In this document: positions 50,405 to 60,342 of the stretch, in pieces
Numbering within the stretch: the first letter of the stretch is position 1
Layout of the letters: each line of letters opens with the position of its first letter
NCBI RefSeq assembly: GCF_001440345.1
Contig: NZ_LJYX01000006.1
Span: 496,001-560,000 of the forward strand
DNA: 64,000 nt
Source of the DNA: Colwellia sp. TT2012
GTDB lineage: Bacteria > Pseudomonadota > Gammaproteobacteria > Enterobacterales > Alteromonadaceae
Reading direction: 5' to 3'
Program-made: the position numbers and the translations under genes
Notes under the pieces: generated by a model
The model's database searches: none
What the model saw: only the letters and a program-made list of their open reading frames with translations
Told to the model about the DNA's origin: nothing

Positions 50405-51619
50405 ATGAAGCTTCCTATATATTTTGATTACTCAGCTACTACACCTGTAGATAAGCGTGTAGCAGAAAAAATGATGCAATACATGACCACAGACGGTCAT
50501 TTTGGTAACCCCGCGTCCCGTTCTCATAAATTTGGCTGGCTAGCCGAAGAGGCGGTTGATATCGCTCGTAATCAAGTTGCTGAATTAATTAATGCCGACC
50601 CACGTGAAATTGTATTCACCTCGGGCGCCACAGAATCAAATAACCTAGCCATTAAAGGCGCTGCTAATTTTTATCACAAACGTGGTAAACACATTATTAC
50701 CAGTAAAACCGAACATAAAGCGGTATTAGATACTTGTCGCGAATTAGAGCGTCAAGGGTTTGAAGTAACGTACCTTGACCCGGAAGAAAATGGTTTAATT
50801 GATTTAAAAAAATTAAATGATGCCATGCGTGATGACACTGTTTTAGTGAGCATAATGCATGTAAATAATGAAATTGGTGTTATTCAAGACATCAATGAAA
50901 TTGGTGAAATGTGTCGTGCTCGCAAAATTATTTTCCATGTTGATGCCGCACAAAGTGTCGGTAAAATTAACATTGATATGCAAGCGTTGAAAGTTGACTT
51001 GTTGTCTATTTCAGCACATAAAATGTACGGACCTAAAGGCATTGGCGCTTTATATGTGTCACGTAAACCGCGTGTTCGTCTTGAAGCACAAACTCACGGT
51101 GGTGGTCATGAACGTGGCATGCGCTCTGGTACCTTAGCAACGCATCAAATCGTTGGTCTGGGTGAAGCCTGTCGTTTGGCTAAAGCAGAAATGGCACAAG
51201 ATCTTATCCATGTAACGGCAATGCGCGACCGTCTTTGGGCTGGTGTCAACTCAATGGAACAAGTTTTTGTTAACGGTGATTTTGACAAACGTTATCCTGG
51301 TAATTTAAACGTCAGTTTTAACTATGTTGAAGGTGAGTCGTTAATTATGGCACTGAAAGACCTTGCGGTTTCGTCAGGTAGTGCTTGTACATCAGCGAGC
51401 TTAGAACCGTCTTATGTACTACGCGCATTAGGGCTGAATGATGAAATGGCGCATAGCTCAATTCGTTTTAGCTTTGGTCGTTTTACTACAGCAGAAGAAA
51501 TTGACTACGCTATTAAATTAATTAAAGGCGCTATTGGTCATTTACGTGATATGTCACCGCTTTGGGAAATGTTCAAAGACGGTATCGATTTAGATTCAAT
51601 TGAATGGGCTGCTCACTAA
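50405..51619 (+). CDS. iscS: Cysteine desulfurase IscS
   Basis: PLP enzyme that takes sulphur from cysteine for clusters, thiolated tRNA and other uses. The 404-residue protein has [15 protein letters not shown], the PLP Lys in [17 protein letters not shown], and the mobile-loop Cys in [20 protein letters not shown]. Full length. The iscS-iscU gap is 136 bases, longer than in E. coli, with no gene in it. Confidence 0.97.
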   Translation: MKLPIYFDYSATTPVDKRVAEKMMQYMTTDGHFGNPASRSHKFGWLAEEAVDIARNQVAELINADPREIVFTSGATESNNLAIKGAANFYHKRGKHIITSKTEHKAVLDTCRELERQGFEVTYLDPEENGLIDLKKLNDAMRDDTVLVSIMHVNNEIGVIQDINEIGEMCRARKIIFHVDAAQSVGKINIDMQALKVDLLSISAHKMYGPKGIGALYVSRKPRVRLEAQTHGGGHERGMRSGTLATHQIVGLGEACRLAKAEMAQDLIHVTAMRDRLWAGVNSMEQVFVNGDFDKRYPGNLNVSFNYVEGESLIMALKDLAVSSGSACTSASLEPSYVLRALGLNDEMAHSSIRFSFGRFTTAEEIDYAIKLIKGAIGHLRDMSPLWEMFKDGIDLDSIEWAAH

Positions 51620-51755
51620 GCTAAACTGAGTTAAATAAAATAACGTTTAGTAAAATAGTTCAGCACTTTAGATAACATTTAGTGTCAAATAAGGTGTATT
51701 AAGTAATTATCTCGAAATTATCTAATGACAATTTGGCACAAGTTAGGAGAGTAAC

Positions 51756-52139
51756 ATGGCTTACAGCGAAAAAGTAATTGATCACTATGAGAACCCACGT
51801 AATGTTGGTTCAATGGACAAAAACGATCCAACAGTAGCTACGGGTATGGTTGGCGCACCTGCGTGTGGTGACGTTATGAGGTTACAACTTAAGATTTCTG
51901 CTGATGGTATCATTGAAGATGCTAAATTCAAAACCTACGGTTGTGGTTCAGCGATTGCCTCAAGCTCATTGGTTACTGAATGGGTAAAGGGCAAGTCAAT
52001 TGAAGAAGCGGGTAAAATTAAAAATACCGATATTGCTGAAGAGTTAGCTTTACCACCGGTAAAAATTCATTGCTCTATTTTGGCTGAAGATGCCATTAAA
52101 GCAGCGATTGAAGATTATAAAAGTAAACAAGGTAAATAA
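51756..52139 (+). CDS. iscU: Iron-sulphur cluster scaffold IscU
   Basis: Scaffold on which [2Fe-2S] clusters are assembled. The 127-residue protein has the cluster ligands in [12 protein letters not shown] (Cys and Asp), [11 protein letters not shown] (Cys) and [14 protein letters not shown] (His-Cys). The HscA recognition motif is LPPVK (ALPPVKIHC). AGGAG lies 8 bases before the ATG. Confidence 0.97.
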   Translation: MAYSEKVIDHYENPRNVGSMDKNDPTVATGMVGAPACGDVMRLQLKISADGIIEDAKFKTYGCGSAIASSSLVTEWVKGKSIEEAGKIKNTDIAEELALPPVKIHCSILAEDAIKAAIEDYKSKQGK

Positions 52140-52150
52140 CGGAGAAAACA

Positions 52151-52474
52151 ATGTCTGTTACCATGACACCTGCAGCAGCTGAACGTATTCAATCGTTTAT
52201 ACAAAATCGTGGCAAAGGGCTTGGGCTTCGCTTAGGTATTAAAACTACCGGCTGTTCAGGTCTAGCTTATGTACTTGAGTTTGTCGATGATTTAAATGAA
52301 GATGATCAGCTGTTCTCTATTGATGATGTCAACATTATTATAGATGCGAAAAGCTTGGTTTATCTTGATGGCATTGAACTCGACTTTGTTAAAGAAGGCT
52401 TAAACGAAGGCTTTAAATTCACTAACCCCAACGCCAAAGGTGAGTGTGGTTGTGGTGAAAGCTTTAACGTATAA
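52151..52474 (+). CDS. iscA: Iron-sulphur assembly A-type protein IscA
   Basis: A-type carrier of iron or clusters. The 107-residue protein has the three conserved cysteines in [13 protein letters not shown] and [15 protein letters not shown] lies before the ATG, 11 bases after iscU. Confidence 0.97.
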   Translation: MSVTMTPAAAERIQSFIQNRGKGLGLRLGIKTTGCSGLAYVLEFVDDLNEDDQLFSIDDVNIIIDAKSLVYLDGIELDFVKEGLNEGFKFTNPNAKGECGCGESFNV

Positions 52475-52490
52475 TTGCTTAATTCTTTTG

Positions 52491-52575
52491 TCACTTGATT
52501 CAACTACGGTGTTGAAAGTACTCATTGACTAGCGTCAACTCCGTGCTTTCGCCTTGTATTTGAATCAAGTAGCTG
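52491..52575 (+). repeat. GTACTCATTGAC-type repeat between iscA and hscB
   Basis: Arms CTTGATTCAA (about 52493-52502) and TTGAATCAAG (about 52560-52569) pair around the core GAAAGTACTCATTGACTAGC then GTCAACTCCGTGCTTTCG. It lies inside the isc operon and widens the iscA-hscB gap to 159 bases. Confidence 0.8.
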
Positions 52576-52633
52576 CGAATTAAAGCATTGTCATGTGAAG
52601 TTTTTATAAGATAAATCTCTCTAGGTATAAGCA

Positions 52634-53161
52634 GTGAATTACTTTCAATTATTCGGCATTGAAGCCTCTTTCGATGTCGATTTACAAAATCTATCATCAA
52701 ATTATCAAGCCTTACAAAAGGCTGCACACCCTGACAAGTTTGCCCACGCATCAGAGCAAGATCAACGCATTGCCGTACAAAAGTCTGCGCAAATTAATGA
52801 CGCATATCAAACCCTAAAACAACCATTACCACGTGCTGAATATATATTAGTGCAACGCGGTGTTGATATGCCAAACGAGCAACACTCTTTTAGCGATACA
52901 GGTTTTTTATTGCATCAAATGGAATTGCGAGAAATGCTTGAAGACGTTAAGCTGGCAAGTGATGCGGATGCCGCCTTACTTGAAGTTCAACAAGTCTTAT
53001 CGAGTGAATACTTACAGCTTACTCAACTGATGAGAGCACAGATAAGTGAAAATAACTCAGCATCTAATAATGCAGCATGCGATAATTTACGCAAATTAAA
53101 GTTTTATCAAAAGCTAAATATTGAAGTGGACCGCCTTGAAGATGCCTTGTTTGATGACTAG
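52634..53161 (+). CDS. hscB: Fe-S co-chaperone HscB (J-domain)
   Basis: Delivers IscU to HscA. The 175-residue protein has an N-terminal J-domain (MNYFQLFGIEASFDVDLQNL) with the HPDK tripeptide in AAHPDKFAHAS and QINDAYQTLKQPLPRAEYIL, then the C-terminal IscU-binding helices (MELREMLEDVKLASDADAAL). Confidence 0.95.
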   Translation: MNYFQLFGIEASFDVDLQNLSSNYQALQKAAHPDKFAHASEQDQRIAVQKSAQINDAYQTLKQPLPRAEYILVQRGVDMPNEQHSFSDTGFLLHQMELREMLEDVKLASDADAALLEVQQVLSSEYLQLTQLMRAQISENNSASNNAACDNLRKLKFYQKLNIEVDRLEDALFDD

Positions 53162-53252
53162 CAGAGCAAGCCGGCAGCAATAATTGAAAATCCAAGCACC
53201 TTAGTATTTACCATTTACCATTAACCTAAACTCAGATCATTGAATTAACATC

Positions 53253-55115
53253 ATGGCTTTATTACAAATTGCAGAACCCGGTCAAAGTACCGTTCCTCAT
53301 GAACACAGATTAGCTGCAGGCATCGATCTTGGTACCACAAACTCCTTGATAGCAAGTGTACAAAGCGGAAACGCTGGTATTTTAAGTGATGAGCAAGGCC
53401 GTGATTTATTGCCGTCAATAGTCAGCTATCAAGCAGACAATATTTTAGTAGGTCAGGCAGCACAAGCACTTAGCATTGAGGATGCAGAGAATACTATTAC
53501 TTCTGCTAAGCGTTTAATTGGGCGCTCACTGCCTGATATTAAAAGTAAATATCCATCTTTACCCTATGAGTTTTGTGGTGATGAAAATCATCCTGAAATT
53601 ATGACCAGGCAAGGTGCTATTAACCCAGTACAAGTATCAGCAGAAATATTAAAAACCCTAAAGCTACGCGCACAAGCGGCTTTAGGCGGCGAGTTAACCG
53701 GCGTTGTTATCACAGTGCCAGCTCACTTTGATGATGCTCAAAGGCAAAGTACTAAAGATGCGGCAAAATTAGCCGGTCTTAGCGTCTTACGGTTATTAAA
53801 TGAACCCACTGCCGCTGCGGTAGCTTATGGGTTAGATTCAGGACAAGAAGGCATTATTGCTGTCTATGACCTAGGTGGTGGAACTTTTGATATTTCTGTT
53901 TTGCGCTTAAATAAAGGTGTCTTTGAAGTATTAGCTACGGGTGGTGATTCCGCACTTGGTGGTGATGACTTTGATGTAGCTGTTGTTGACTACCTTGTTA
54001 AACAAGCGGATTTAACCAGACCTTTATCGCCATCATTAGAGCGTCAATTGATGCAGCAAGCTTGTTTTGCCAAAGAGCAGTTAACTGATAATGAACAAGT
54101 TGAGATCAGTCTTTCTCTTGATAGCGGTAGTGATTGGACGGTAAGTTTCACAAAAGCACAATTGAATGAACTTATTGGCACATTAGTGAAGAAAACATTA
54201 CGTGCTTGTCGTCGTACCCTTAAAGACGCTGGTATAGCGGTTGATGAAATCGTTGAAATTATTATGGTAGGTGGTTCAACACGTGTACCCTTGGTGCGCA
54301 GTGAAGTTGAAACGTACTTTAATAAAACGCCATTAACTACTATTGACCCCGATAAGGTGGTTGCTATTGGAGCGGCTATTCAAGCAGATATTTTAGCGGG
54401 AAATAAGCCTGATAGTGATATGTTATTGCTTGATGTTATACCCTTATCCCTTGGGCTTGAAACCATGGGCGGCTTAGTAGAAAAGGTGATCCCACGTAAT
54501 ACCACAATACCGGTGGCAAAGGCGCAAGAATTTACCACTTTTAAAGATGGTCAAACAGCAATGGCTGTCCATGTATTACAAGGCGAGCGTGAGTTAGTTG
54601 ATGATTGTCGTTCACTAGCCCGTTTTGAGTTACGTGGCATTCCTCCTATGACTGCTGGAGCAGCCCATATAAGAGTGACATTTAATGTTGATGCGGATGG
54701 TTTACTTTCGGTAACTGCGATGGAAAAGTCCACCGGGGTAGAAGCAAGTATTGAAGTTAAACCTTCATTTGGTCTAGATGACAATCAAATTAGTCAGATG
54801 ATTAAAGATTCAATGAATAATGCTGCCGAAGATATGCAAGCGCGTATGCTTAAAGAGCAACAAGTTGATGCTGCACGTGTTATTGAGTCAGTGCAAGCAG
54901 CTTTACTTGCCGATAGTAAATTGCTCAATAGTGATGAAGTTGCTGTTATTGAAAGTGCCATTAAGTCCCTAGTTCAAGTAAGTCAAGGTAGTGATAATAA
55001 AGCGATAGAAACAGCCCTTAATAAGTTGAACGATAGTACCGTATTATTTGCTGAACGACGTATGGATAGTTCAATTAGCCAAGCATTATCTGGTCAATCT
55101 GTCGATAAACTGTAG
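53253..55115 (+). CDS. hscA: Fe-S chaperone HscA (Hsp70 type)
   Basis: ATP-driven Hsp70 specialised for IscU. The 620-residue protein has ATPase signatures [33 protein letters not shown] and [18 protein letters not shown], then the substrate domain starting at [20 protein letters not shown]. It lacks the long acidic C-terminal tail of DnaK, as expected. Starts 91 bases after hscB. Confidence 0.96.
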   Translation: MALLQIAEPGQSTVPHEHRLAAGIDLGTTNSLIASVQSGNAGILSDEQGRDLLPSIVSYQADNILVGQAAQALSIEDAENTITSAKRLIGRSLPDIKSKYPSLPYEFCGDENHPEIMTRQGAINPVQVSAEILKTLKLRAQAALGGELTGVVITVPAHFDDAQRQSTKDAAKLAGLSVLRLLNEPTAAAVAYGLDSGQEGIIAVYDLGGGTFDISVLRLNKGVFEVLATGGDSALGGDDFDVAVVDYLVKQADLTRPLSPSLERQLMQQACFAKEQLTDNEQVEISLSLDSGSDWTVSFTKAQLNELIGTLVKKTLRACRRTLKDAGIAVDEIVEIIMVGGSTRVPLVRSEVETYFNKTPLTTIDPDKVVAIGAAIQADILAGNKPDSDMLLLDVIPLSLGLETMGGLVEKVIPRNTTIPVAKAQEFTTFKDGQTAMAVHVLQGERELVDDCRSLARFELRGIPPMTAGAAHIRVTFNVDADGLLSVTAMEKSTGVEASIEVKPSFGLDDNQISQMIKDSMNNAAEDMQARMLKEQQVDAARVIESVQAALLADSKLLNSDEVAVIESAIKSLVQVSQGSDNKAIETALNKLNDSTVLFAERRMDSSISQALSGQSVDKL

Positions 55116-55203
55116 ATAAACTGTAGGCGAGAATTTATTCTCGCTTTAAATTGAATAAGATAATAGCGCGAACAAGTTCACGCCGACAAAGAGAATAGAT
55201 AAA

Positions 55204-55542
55204 ATGCCAAAAATTATATTTTTACCTCATGAAGAACTATGTCCAGATGGCGCAGTTGTTGAAGCCGAAAAAGGCGAAAGCGTACTTAACGTTGCGTTAA
55301 GAAATAATATTGGAATAGAGCATGCGTGTGAAAAAGTATGTGCCTGTACTACTTGTCACGTTATTATTCGAGAAGGTTTTGACTCTATCGAAGAAGGTGA
55401 TGAACTTGAAGAAGATTTGCTTGATAAAGCCTGGGGTTTAGAGCCTGAATCTCGTCTTAGTTGCCAATCAATTGTTGGTGATGAAGATTTAGTGGTTGAT
55501 ATCCCTAAATACACAATCAATATGGTTTCTGAAGCTCACTAA
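55204..55542 (+). CDS. fdx: Isc-type [2Fe-2S] ferredoxin
   Basis: Supplies electrons for cluster assembly. The 112-residue adrenodoxin-type ferredoxin has ligands in [15 protein letters not shown] and [10 protein letters not shown]. Last recognisable gene of the operon: no iscX-like frame follows, instead a nested repeat fills the space to the terminator. A fragment related to the 4908-5103 repeat (AGCGCGAACAAGTTCACGCC) lies in the hscA-fdx gap. Confidence 0.96.
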   Translation: MPKIIFLPHEELCPDGAVVEAEKGESVLNVALRNNIGIEHACEKVCACTTCHVIIREGFDSIEEGDELEEDLLDKAWGLEPESRLSCQSIVGDEDLVVDIPKYTINMVSEAH

Positions 55543-55694
55543 TTTATTTTTACCTAGGTAACCTGAACTCTGGATAAGCAGCACTTGCTCAATATTCCCC
55601 TTTATCTGATTATCAGCGTTAAAACGTCGATAAATAACACGTTATTCATAAACGTTTTGCCTTGATAATCGAATAAATTGAAACATTGATAACA

Positions 55695-56006
55695 TATACC
55701 CGTGACCATTCAAGGTGCATGTTTCAGAGTGCTTGAGCAATTTCAATTCAAGGCGCTGTGATGAAATAATGGTTGTTCAGGAGAATATGCTCCTGCATTC
55801 TCTAATAAGCTTCATCCATGTCGCGTCATTATGAGTTACAGTAACGATGAAGTGATGTTGCTCAAACGCTTCTTCGATGGGTTTAAAATGACTTTATACC
55901 GCGTTAAATAATTAAACCATAGAATGACTATGCTTCCATTATTTCCCTTGCCTAAAGTCATTTTAATTCCCACTGAAATCGAGCACTTTGAATGGTAACG
56001 GGTATA
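55695..56006 (+). repeat. Inverted-repeat element (TATACCCG ends), copy 2, nested
   Basis: Nearly the same sequence as 34229-34492 with ends TATACCCGTGACCATTCAAG and TTTGAATGGTAACGGGTATA. It is 48 bases longer because a GGACAATATGC-type repeat has entered at about 55774. It lies inside the element 55559-56099. Confidence 0.9.
55774..55834 (+). repeat. GGACAATATGC-type palindromic repeat, copy D, innermost
   Basis: Core GTTCAGGAGAATATGCTCCT, then GCATTCTCTAATAAGCTT and CATCCATGTCGCGTCATTAT. Palindrome pairing is kept (GAGAATATGC with GCATTCTC), again with matched changes relative to copies A and B. Confidence 0.85.
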
Positions 56007-56106
56007 TATCGCGACTGGTTTTGTAAATTTTATTCTTAATAATGGCAAGTTGTTGTTTTTACTTAACCATCAAGCACTCATTATCCAGAGTTCAGGTTAT
56101 GTAAAT

Positions 56107-56147
56107 TGAAAAGGCCATTGACATGAATATGTCAATGGCCTTTTTGT
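56107..56147. terminator. Bidirectional terminator between the isc operon and the U32 gene
   Basis: GAAAAGGCCATTGACAT pairs with ATGTCAATGGCCTTTTT around a 4-base loop, with A and T runs at the two sides; serves both convergent transcripts. Confidence 0.93.
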
Positions 56148-56196
56148 TATTTTTTGGCTGATTGTATCGTTAGCTCAACCAAGGTTTTATCATGGC

Positions 56197-58536
56197 TTAT
56201 AAGCCATTATGATATTGCACGTTGGTCGACTCAGGTACTAAGCTATTAAGCTTGTTTTGGGCGTTTAACGACGAATTTGATAACGAGTTTGCTTGTCTGT
56301 CAAGTTGTCCAGCCTGCTCGATATTACTATTATTAAGTAACAGTTCAAATTGTGCAATGAGTACCGCTTTATTAGGTGACTCTTTATCACCAGCGCCAAT
56401 ATTGGTTAAATCAATCATAAAACCATCAAATAACTGCGCTAAGTCTTGGATTATTTCTGTGTTTAAGAATTGATCGTTATTATAAATACTTGGGTAGCCA
56501 GCTTTTTGCTTATCAATAGCAAAGGAAACGCCTTTGAGGTTGGTGATACTAGTCGATTTATCGCATGAAAGCATACAGCCATTATCAATCCTAGGCTTCT
56601 CGCAACCAACACTTTGCTGGAAGAAACACTGCCTACTGACCATTAATAAAATGGGGTGGTAAACGCTGTACAACATTTTAAAGTTTTCCGGACGGGCGAT
56701 AGTCTTCATCTGTTGGCGGTTAATTTCGTTGGAAATAAAAGCGCCACTACAGTTAAAGTTTTCTTTCATCGCCAATAACGCATAAGAATTGGTGGTATTT
56801 AAAAACGGTCCAGCAATCCAGTCAATGCCTAATTCAAAGGCTCTATTGGCAATACCAGTGTTATTGGTGACAATCAATTTAGGTTTAACTTGCTGTAAAA
56901 TATTTACCGCGACATCATAATCTTTACCAATTAATACCGAGGGAAACCAAGGAATAAGACGTGGGTTCTCTTGGAAAAAACTGACATATTTAGTACAGCC
57001 CCGCTTATAAGCATCGGGCAGTTTAAAATAAATATCGGCATCAGTTATGTCGCCAAGCTTGATGTCGCTCTCATCAGATATTAATAGTGATAATTTGACC
57101 GCCTGGTCTTGTTTTGCATGACGTACTAGTTTTGGTAGCTCTACTTCTGCTAATAACGGGATATCGTTATTGAGTAAGGCCGCTATGTTATTTTTAAGTG
57201 CGGTAAGCTCTCTAAAAGGAATAGTGACACCTTGAGGTACAGCGTCAGTACTTAACTGAGTTAAGTTAAACTCAGCGTTATTGAAGCTTTTAAAGCGCTT
57301 TTCAATGGCACTATGATCAATGCAGTTTTTTTCACTGGCTATAAGTAGGCGTTCAGAGTGCATAACATGGGTTTGCTCTGCTATAGCGTGCTCGGAAACT
57401 CCTGTACTTGCCGCTTCTTTTATTTTGATGGTAACGGTTAAAGGTTTACCAACTTGACCAGAGAATACTAAAGATAAGACACGTTTTTCAATACTTAGGT
57501 GTTTTATTTTGTCAAAGACACTGGCGTGAATTTGTTCTTTTTGATCACTTAGTTTTTGTTCAACATCTTGTATTTCTACTACAGAGATAGCGTTACTTTT
57601 ATCTATAGCGTAATATTTTGAATTATCACGCGGGTTTTCAATAAACATCGATTGGTTTAAATCGCCGCGTAAAAAAGCATTAGAGAAATCGCGATTAAAC
57701 ACCTTATAAAGTCGTTCGCCGTCTTCAAGTAGTTCACCGGTGGCAACAAAGCCATCTATTTGCTTACGGAAACTATCGATAACGGTATGTACATAGCTAG
57801 CGCCTTTAATACGACCTTCAACTTTAAAGGAGTGCACGCCAGCATCGATTAGTGCCGGTAAATCGAAAAATGCAGAATTATCTTTAATGTTTAGTGGGAA
57901 TTTATTACCTGTTTCGGTGGGTTTATATTCTTCACGACAAGCTTGGCTACAACGCCCTCTATTACCAGAATTACCGACACTGGCTGAAGTGGAATAACAT
58001 AAACCTGAAAAGGCGATACATAATGAGCCGTGAACAAATACCTCGGTAAGCAAATCTAACTCCGTTGATACGGCAGTAATTTCGGTGATTTCTTTTAAGT
58101 TTAATTCACGAGATAAATTAACCCGTGAGGCACCCAATTTTTTTAAAAATGGAATTTGACCAATGTTATGGGTTGTTAATTGGGTCGAAGCATGGATGTC
58201 TAAGGTCGGGAAGTGCTTTTTAAGAATATACAGCATGCCTAAGTCTTGGACAATAACGCCATCGAGCGTGGTGTTAGCCAGTTTACTTAATAACTTAGCC
58301 AGGGTTTTAAATTCGCGCTCTAGAATAATGATATTAAGCGTTAAGAATATTTGGCATTCATACTGGTGTGCGAGTCGAATAATACGGACGAGTTCATCAA
58401 AAGAAATATTAGTAGCACGGTTTCTGGCATTAAAAGTATCTAAACCACAGTACACCGCATCTGCGCCAGCAATAATTGCCGCTTTTATCGCATCTACATC
58501 ACCACCGGGGGCTAACAATTCAATTTTAGGACTCAT
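56197..58536 (-). CDS. U32 family peptidase-like protein (possibly RlhA/YdcP type)
   Basis: U32 proteins include RNA-modifying enzymes; RlhA carries out iron-dependent hydroxylation of 23S rRNA C2501 in E. coli. The 779-residue protein has the N-terminal TIM-barrel start IELLAPGGDVDAIKAAIIAG, the family signature EVFVHGSLCIAFSGLCYSTS, then GNRGRCSQACREEY and DLPALIDAGVHSFKVEGRIK. A later DUF3656-like part and cysteines in GCMLSCDKS follow. It is over 100 residues longer than E. coli RlhA, with a variable low-complexity C-terminus (LDRQANSLSNSSLNAQNKL). The cysteine clusters suggest a metal or Fe-S centre. Subfamily placement is uncertain. It converges on the isc operon. Confidence 0.8.
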   Translation of the reverse strand: MSPKIELLAPGGDVDAIKAAIIAGADAVYCGLDTFNARNRATNISFDELVRIIRLAHQYECQIFLTLNIIILEREFKTLAKLLSKLANTTLDGVIVQDLGMLYILKKHFPTLDIHASTQLTTHNIGQIPFLKKLGASRVNLSRELNLKEITEITAVSTELDLLTEVFVHGSLCIAFSGLCYSTSASVGNSGNRGRCSQACREEYKPTETGNKFPLNIKDNSAFFDLPALIDAGVHSFKVEGRIKGASYVHTVIDSFRKQIDGFVATGELLEDGERLYKVFNRDFSNAFLRGDLNQSMFIENPRDNSKYYAIDKSNAISVVEIQDVEQKLSDQKEQIHASVFDKIKHLSIEKRVLSLVFSGQVGKPLTVTIKIKEAASTGVSEHAIAEQTHVMHSERLLIASEKNCIDHSAIEKRFKSFNNAEFNLTQLSTDAVPQGVTIPFRELTALKNNIAALLNNDIPLLAEVELPKLVRHAKQDQAVKLSLLISDESDIKLGDITDADIYFKLPDAYKRGCTKYVSFFQENPRLIPWFPSVLIGKDYDVAVNILQQVKPKLIVTNNTGIANRAFELGIDWIAGPFLNTTNSYALLAMKENFNCSGAFISNEINRQQMKTIARPENFKMLYSVYHPILLMVSRQCFFQQSVGCEKPRIDNGCMLSCDKSTSITNLKGVSFAIDKQKAGYPSIYNNDQFLNTEIIQDLAQLFDGFMIDLTNIGAGDKESPNKAVLIAQFELLLNNSNIEQAGQLDRQANSLSNSSLNAQNKLNSLVPESTNVQYHNGL

Positions 58537-58669
58537 TTATACAACTTTAGCCAATTAAACGGCGGTTAAATTTCAAAGGGGGGATTTTACTCGTATAATG
58601 AGCCGATGAATACCGTTAAAATAGCTCTTTAAAGTAATTGTTTATTGCAGCGCTGGAATATTTACAGTA

Positions 58670-59392
58670 ATGAATAAAAGTACCAATGTAATTGTTAATA
58701 AAAACAGTAATATAATAGGGCTACCCATATTATATTCTTTAAGAAACTGCCCTTATGCCATGCGCGCGAGACTGGCAATTTTTAAAGCTAAACAGACAGT
58801 TTTGTTAAGAGACTTGGTATTAAGTAATAAACCCGCTGAAATGATAGCGGTATCGCCTAAAGGGACAGTACCGGTATTAGTCTTAACAAATGGTACGGTA
58901 ATCGAAGAAAGTTTAGCTATCATGTTATGGGCTTTACGTGCAACGGATCCGGCTGATCTATTACAAAGGCAGCAAGGCAGTCAGCCACAGAGTAGGCAAG
59001 ATAGCGCCTTAGCTGAAATACTCTTACTCATTAATGAATTTGATACTGGCTTTAAAACTTGTTTAGAAGCCTATAAATGCGCTAAACGCTATAAAGAAGA
59101 TAATATTGGCCAGTGCCGCGAAGCTTGCCAGTTATACCTAGAAAAATTAGAGCTACGCTTATCTAAGCACTGTTATTTAATAGCTGATAAAGAAAGTCTC
59201 GCTGATATTGCTTTAATTCCATTTATTCGACAATTTGCCCGCATAGAGCGTCAGTGGTATTTGCAATCACCCTACCCAAGGGTAAGGCAATGGCTAAACA
59301 GTTATTTGCAGAGCCCTGTTTTTACCAAGGTTATGGCAAAGTATCCACTGTGGCTAGAGAACCAGCAAGATGTTTTATTTGGCGGTAACTAA
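58670..59392 (+). CDS. Glutathione S-transferase family protein
   Basis: A 240-residue thioredoxin-fold plus helical-domain protein. The N-terminal domain has LYSLRNCPYAMRARLAIFKA (active-site-like Cys in CPYA), SPKGTVPVLVL (cis-Pro) and the glutathione-binding VIEESLAIMLWAL. The C-terminal helices include ESLADIALIPFIRQFARIER. The CPYA motif suggests an omega- or beta-like, glutaredoxin-like activity rather than classical conjugation. Substrate unknown. It converges on the Nudix gene with only 8 bases between the stops. Confidence 0.85.
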   Translation: MNKSTNVIVNKNSNIIGLPILYSLRNCPYAMRARLAIFKAKQTVLLRDLVLSNKPAEMIAVSPKGTVPVLVLTNGTVIEESLAIMLWALRATDPADLLQRQQGSQPQSRQDSALAEILLLINEFDTGFKTCLEAYKCAKRYKEDNIGQCREACQLYLEKLELRLSKHCYLIADKESLADIALIPFIRQFARIERQWYLQSPYPRVRQWLNSYLQSPVFTKVMAKYPLWLENQQDVLFGGN

Positions 59393-59400
59393 TCCGGTAC

Positions 59401-59949
59401 TTAAGCCGGTACTGATTCGTTTAATAATTCACTAACAATGAGCTTTAGTAAAAAGGTCTCACGTTCTATCGAAAGACCTTTTTTCTTACTTGTTGCCATG
59501 GTTGCTTCGTTGTGAGCAATGGCTTGATGAATGTTCATCCATACTGGCTGCATGCCATTATTTAGCTCATGGGTTTCAAATTTTGGCTCAAGTAGTTCCT
59601 CATCAATTGTGCAGGTATAGCAGTAAGATTGCATATGAACAAAATCAAAGCCTGCTTTATGCCATGGCCTGAATTCTTCGTAGAGGCCAAATTCTACAAT
59701 GTTTCTGACATTATGCGCGCCAGTTTCTTCTTTAAGCTCGCGCACTAGTCCGTCAATATGACTTTCTCCCGTATCTATGCCACCACCGGGTAGGCTATAG
59801 TCGTGATAACGCTTGGTATAAAGTAGCAATATACTCTCACCATTAAGCACTATGGCTCTGGTCGCTTTACGAATAAAATGCTTCTTATCAGAGGAATTAA
59901 CCGTAAGCGGATTAATATTCGGGTGAATTGTTGATTTAAGTAAGCGCAT
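59401..59949 (-). CDS. Nudix hydrolase
   Basis: Hydrolyses a nucleoside diphosphate linked to another moiety; the substrate cannot be told. The 182-residue protein carries the complete Nudix box GGGIDTGESHIDGLVRELKE then ETGA, with all Glu and Arg ligands in place. The preceding strand reads AIVLNGESILLLYTKRYHDY. Single gene. Confidence 0.87.
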   Translation of the reverse strand: MRLLKSTIHPNINPLTVNSSDKKHFIRKATRAIVLNGESILLLYTKRYHDYSLPGGGIDTGESHIDGLVRELKEETGAHNVRNIVEFGLYEEFRPWHKAGFDFVHMQSYCYTCTIDEELLEPKFETHELNNGMQPVWMNIHQAIAHNEATMATSKKKGLSIERETFLLKLIVSELLNESVPA

Positions 59950-60342
59950 AGTAAGTGATATTATAAAATTATTGTGTATTATACCAATTTCATTAAATTA
60001 TTGCTCACTTGTGCTGGTTAAAATACCTCATGTCAGCGTTGCTCTCAATCCCAATAGCCAGCTATTGCTCAATCGAGCGCCTTGCCCTGAAGTGTTTTTC
60101 CTATGCACAACAAGATCACTCACTTAATGAAACTGGTATTAGATGGGGCTCATTTGAACTTAATCAATGACAAGAATTAATGGCAATGATATTTTCTATT
60201 GTTCTCAATGTGACAAACGATTAAAATAACCATTAGAGGTTTTAACTAGTTGTACTAATCTTTAATTGCAACCCGACTGGCTAATAAGCCTACTTTTGTT
60301 TTTGGTGTTATAGCTTTATTTTTATGGTTTTGAGCGTTGTCT
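59950..60342. other. Intergenic region with a 159-bp element
   Basis: No gene is visible in 393 bases. A 159-bp element lies at 59981-60139. The remainder, 60140-60342, should hold the promoter of the pseudouridine synthase gene; I see no clear box and no RNA gene. Confidence 0.55.
59981..60139 (+). repeat. 159-bp inverted-repeat element, copy 2
   Basis: Ends ATACCAATTTCATTAAATTA and CACTTAATGAAACTGGTAT; interior TTGCTCTCAATCCCAATAGC and CAATCGAGCGCCTTGCCCTG as in copy 1, same orientation and length. Confidence 0.9.

Larger units (their letters stand above)
55559..56099. repeat. Outer inverted-repeat element (TAACCTGAACTC ends) interrupted by two other repeats
   Basis: A perfect 19-base inverted pair bounds it: TAACCTGAACTCTGGATAA at 55559-55577 and its complement at 56081-56099; similarity continues inward (GCACTTG / CAAGCACT). 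Without the 312-base insertion at 55695-56006 the element would be 229 bases. No gene inside. It directly follows fdx. Confidence 0.85.

Noticed and set aside
51620-51755. Long iscS-iscU gap examined for a small RNA site or a gene
   Set aside because: Only an AT-rich stretch; no convincing hairpin, promoter or frame could be supported.
55836-56048. Open frame of 70 codons downstream of fdx, checked as a possible iscX
   Set aside because: It is on the opposite strand, lies within the repeat block and shows no IscX pattern.
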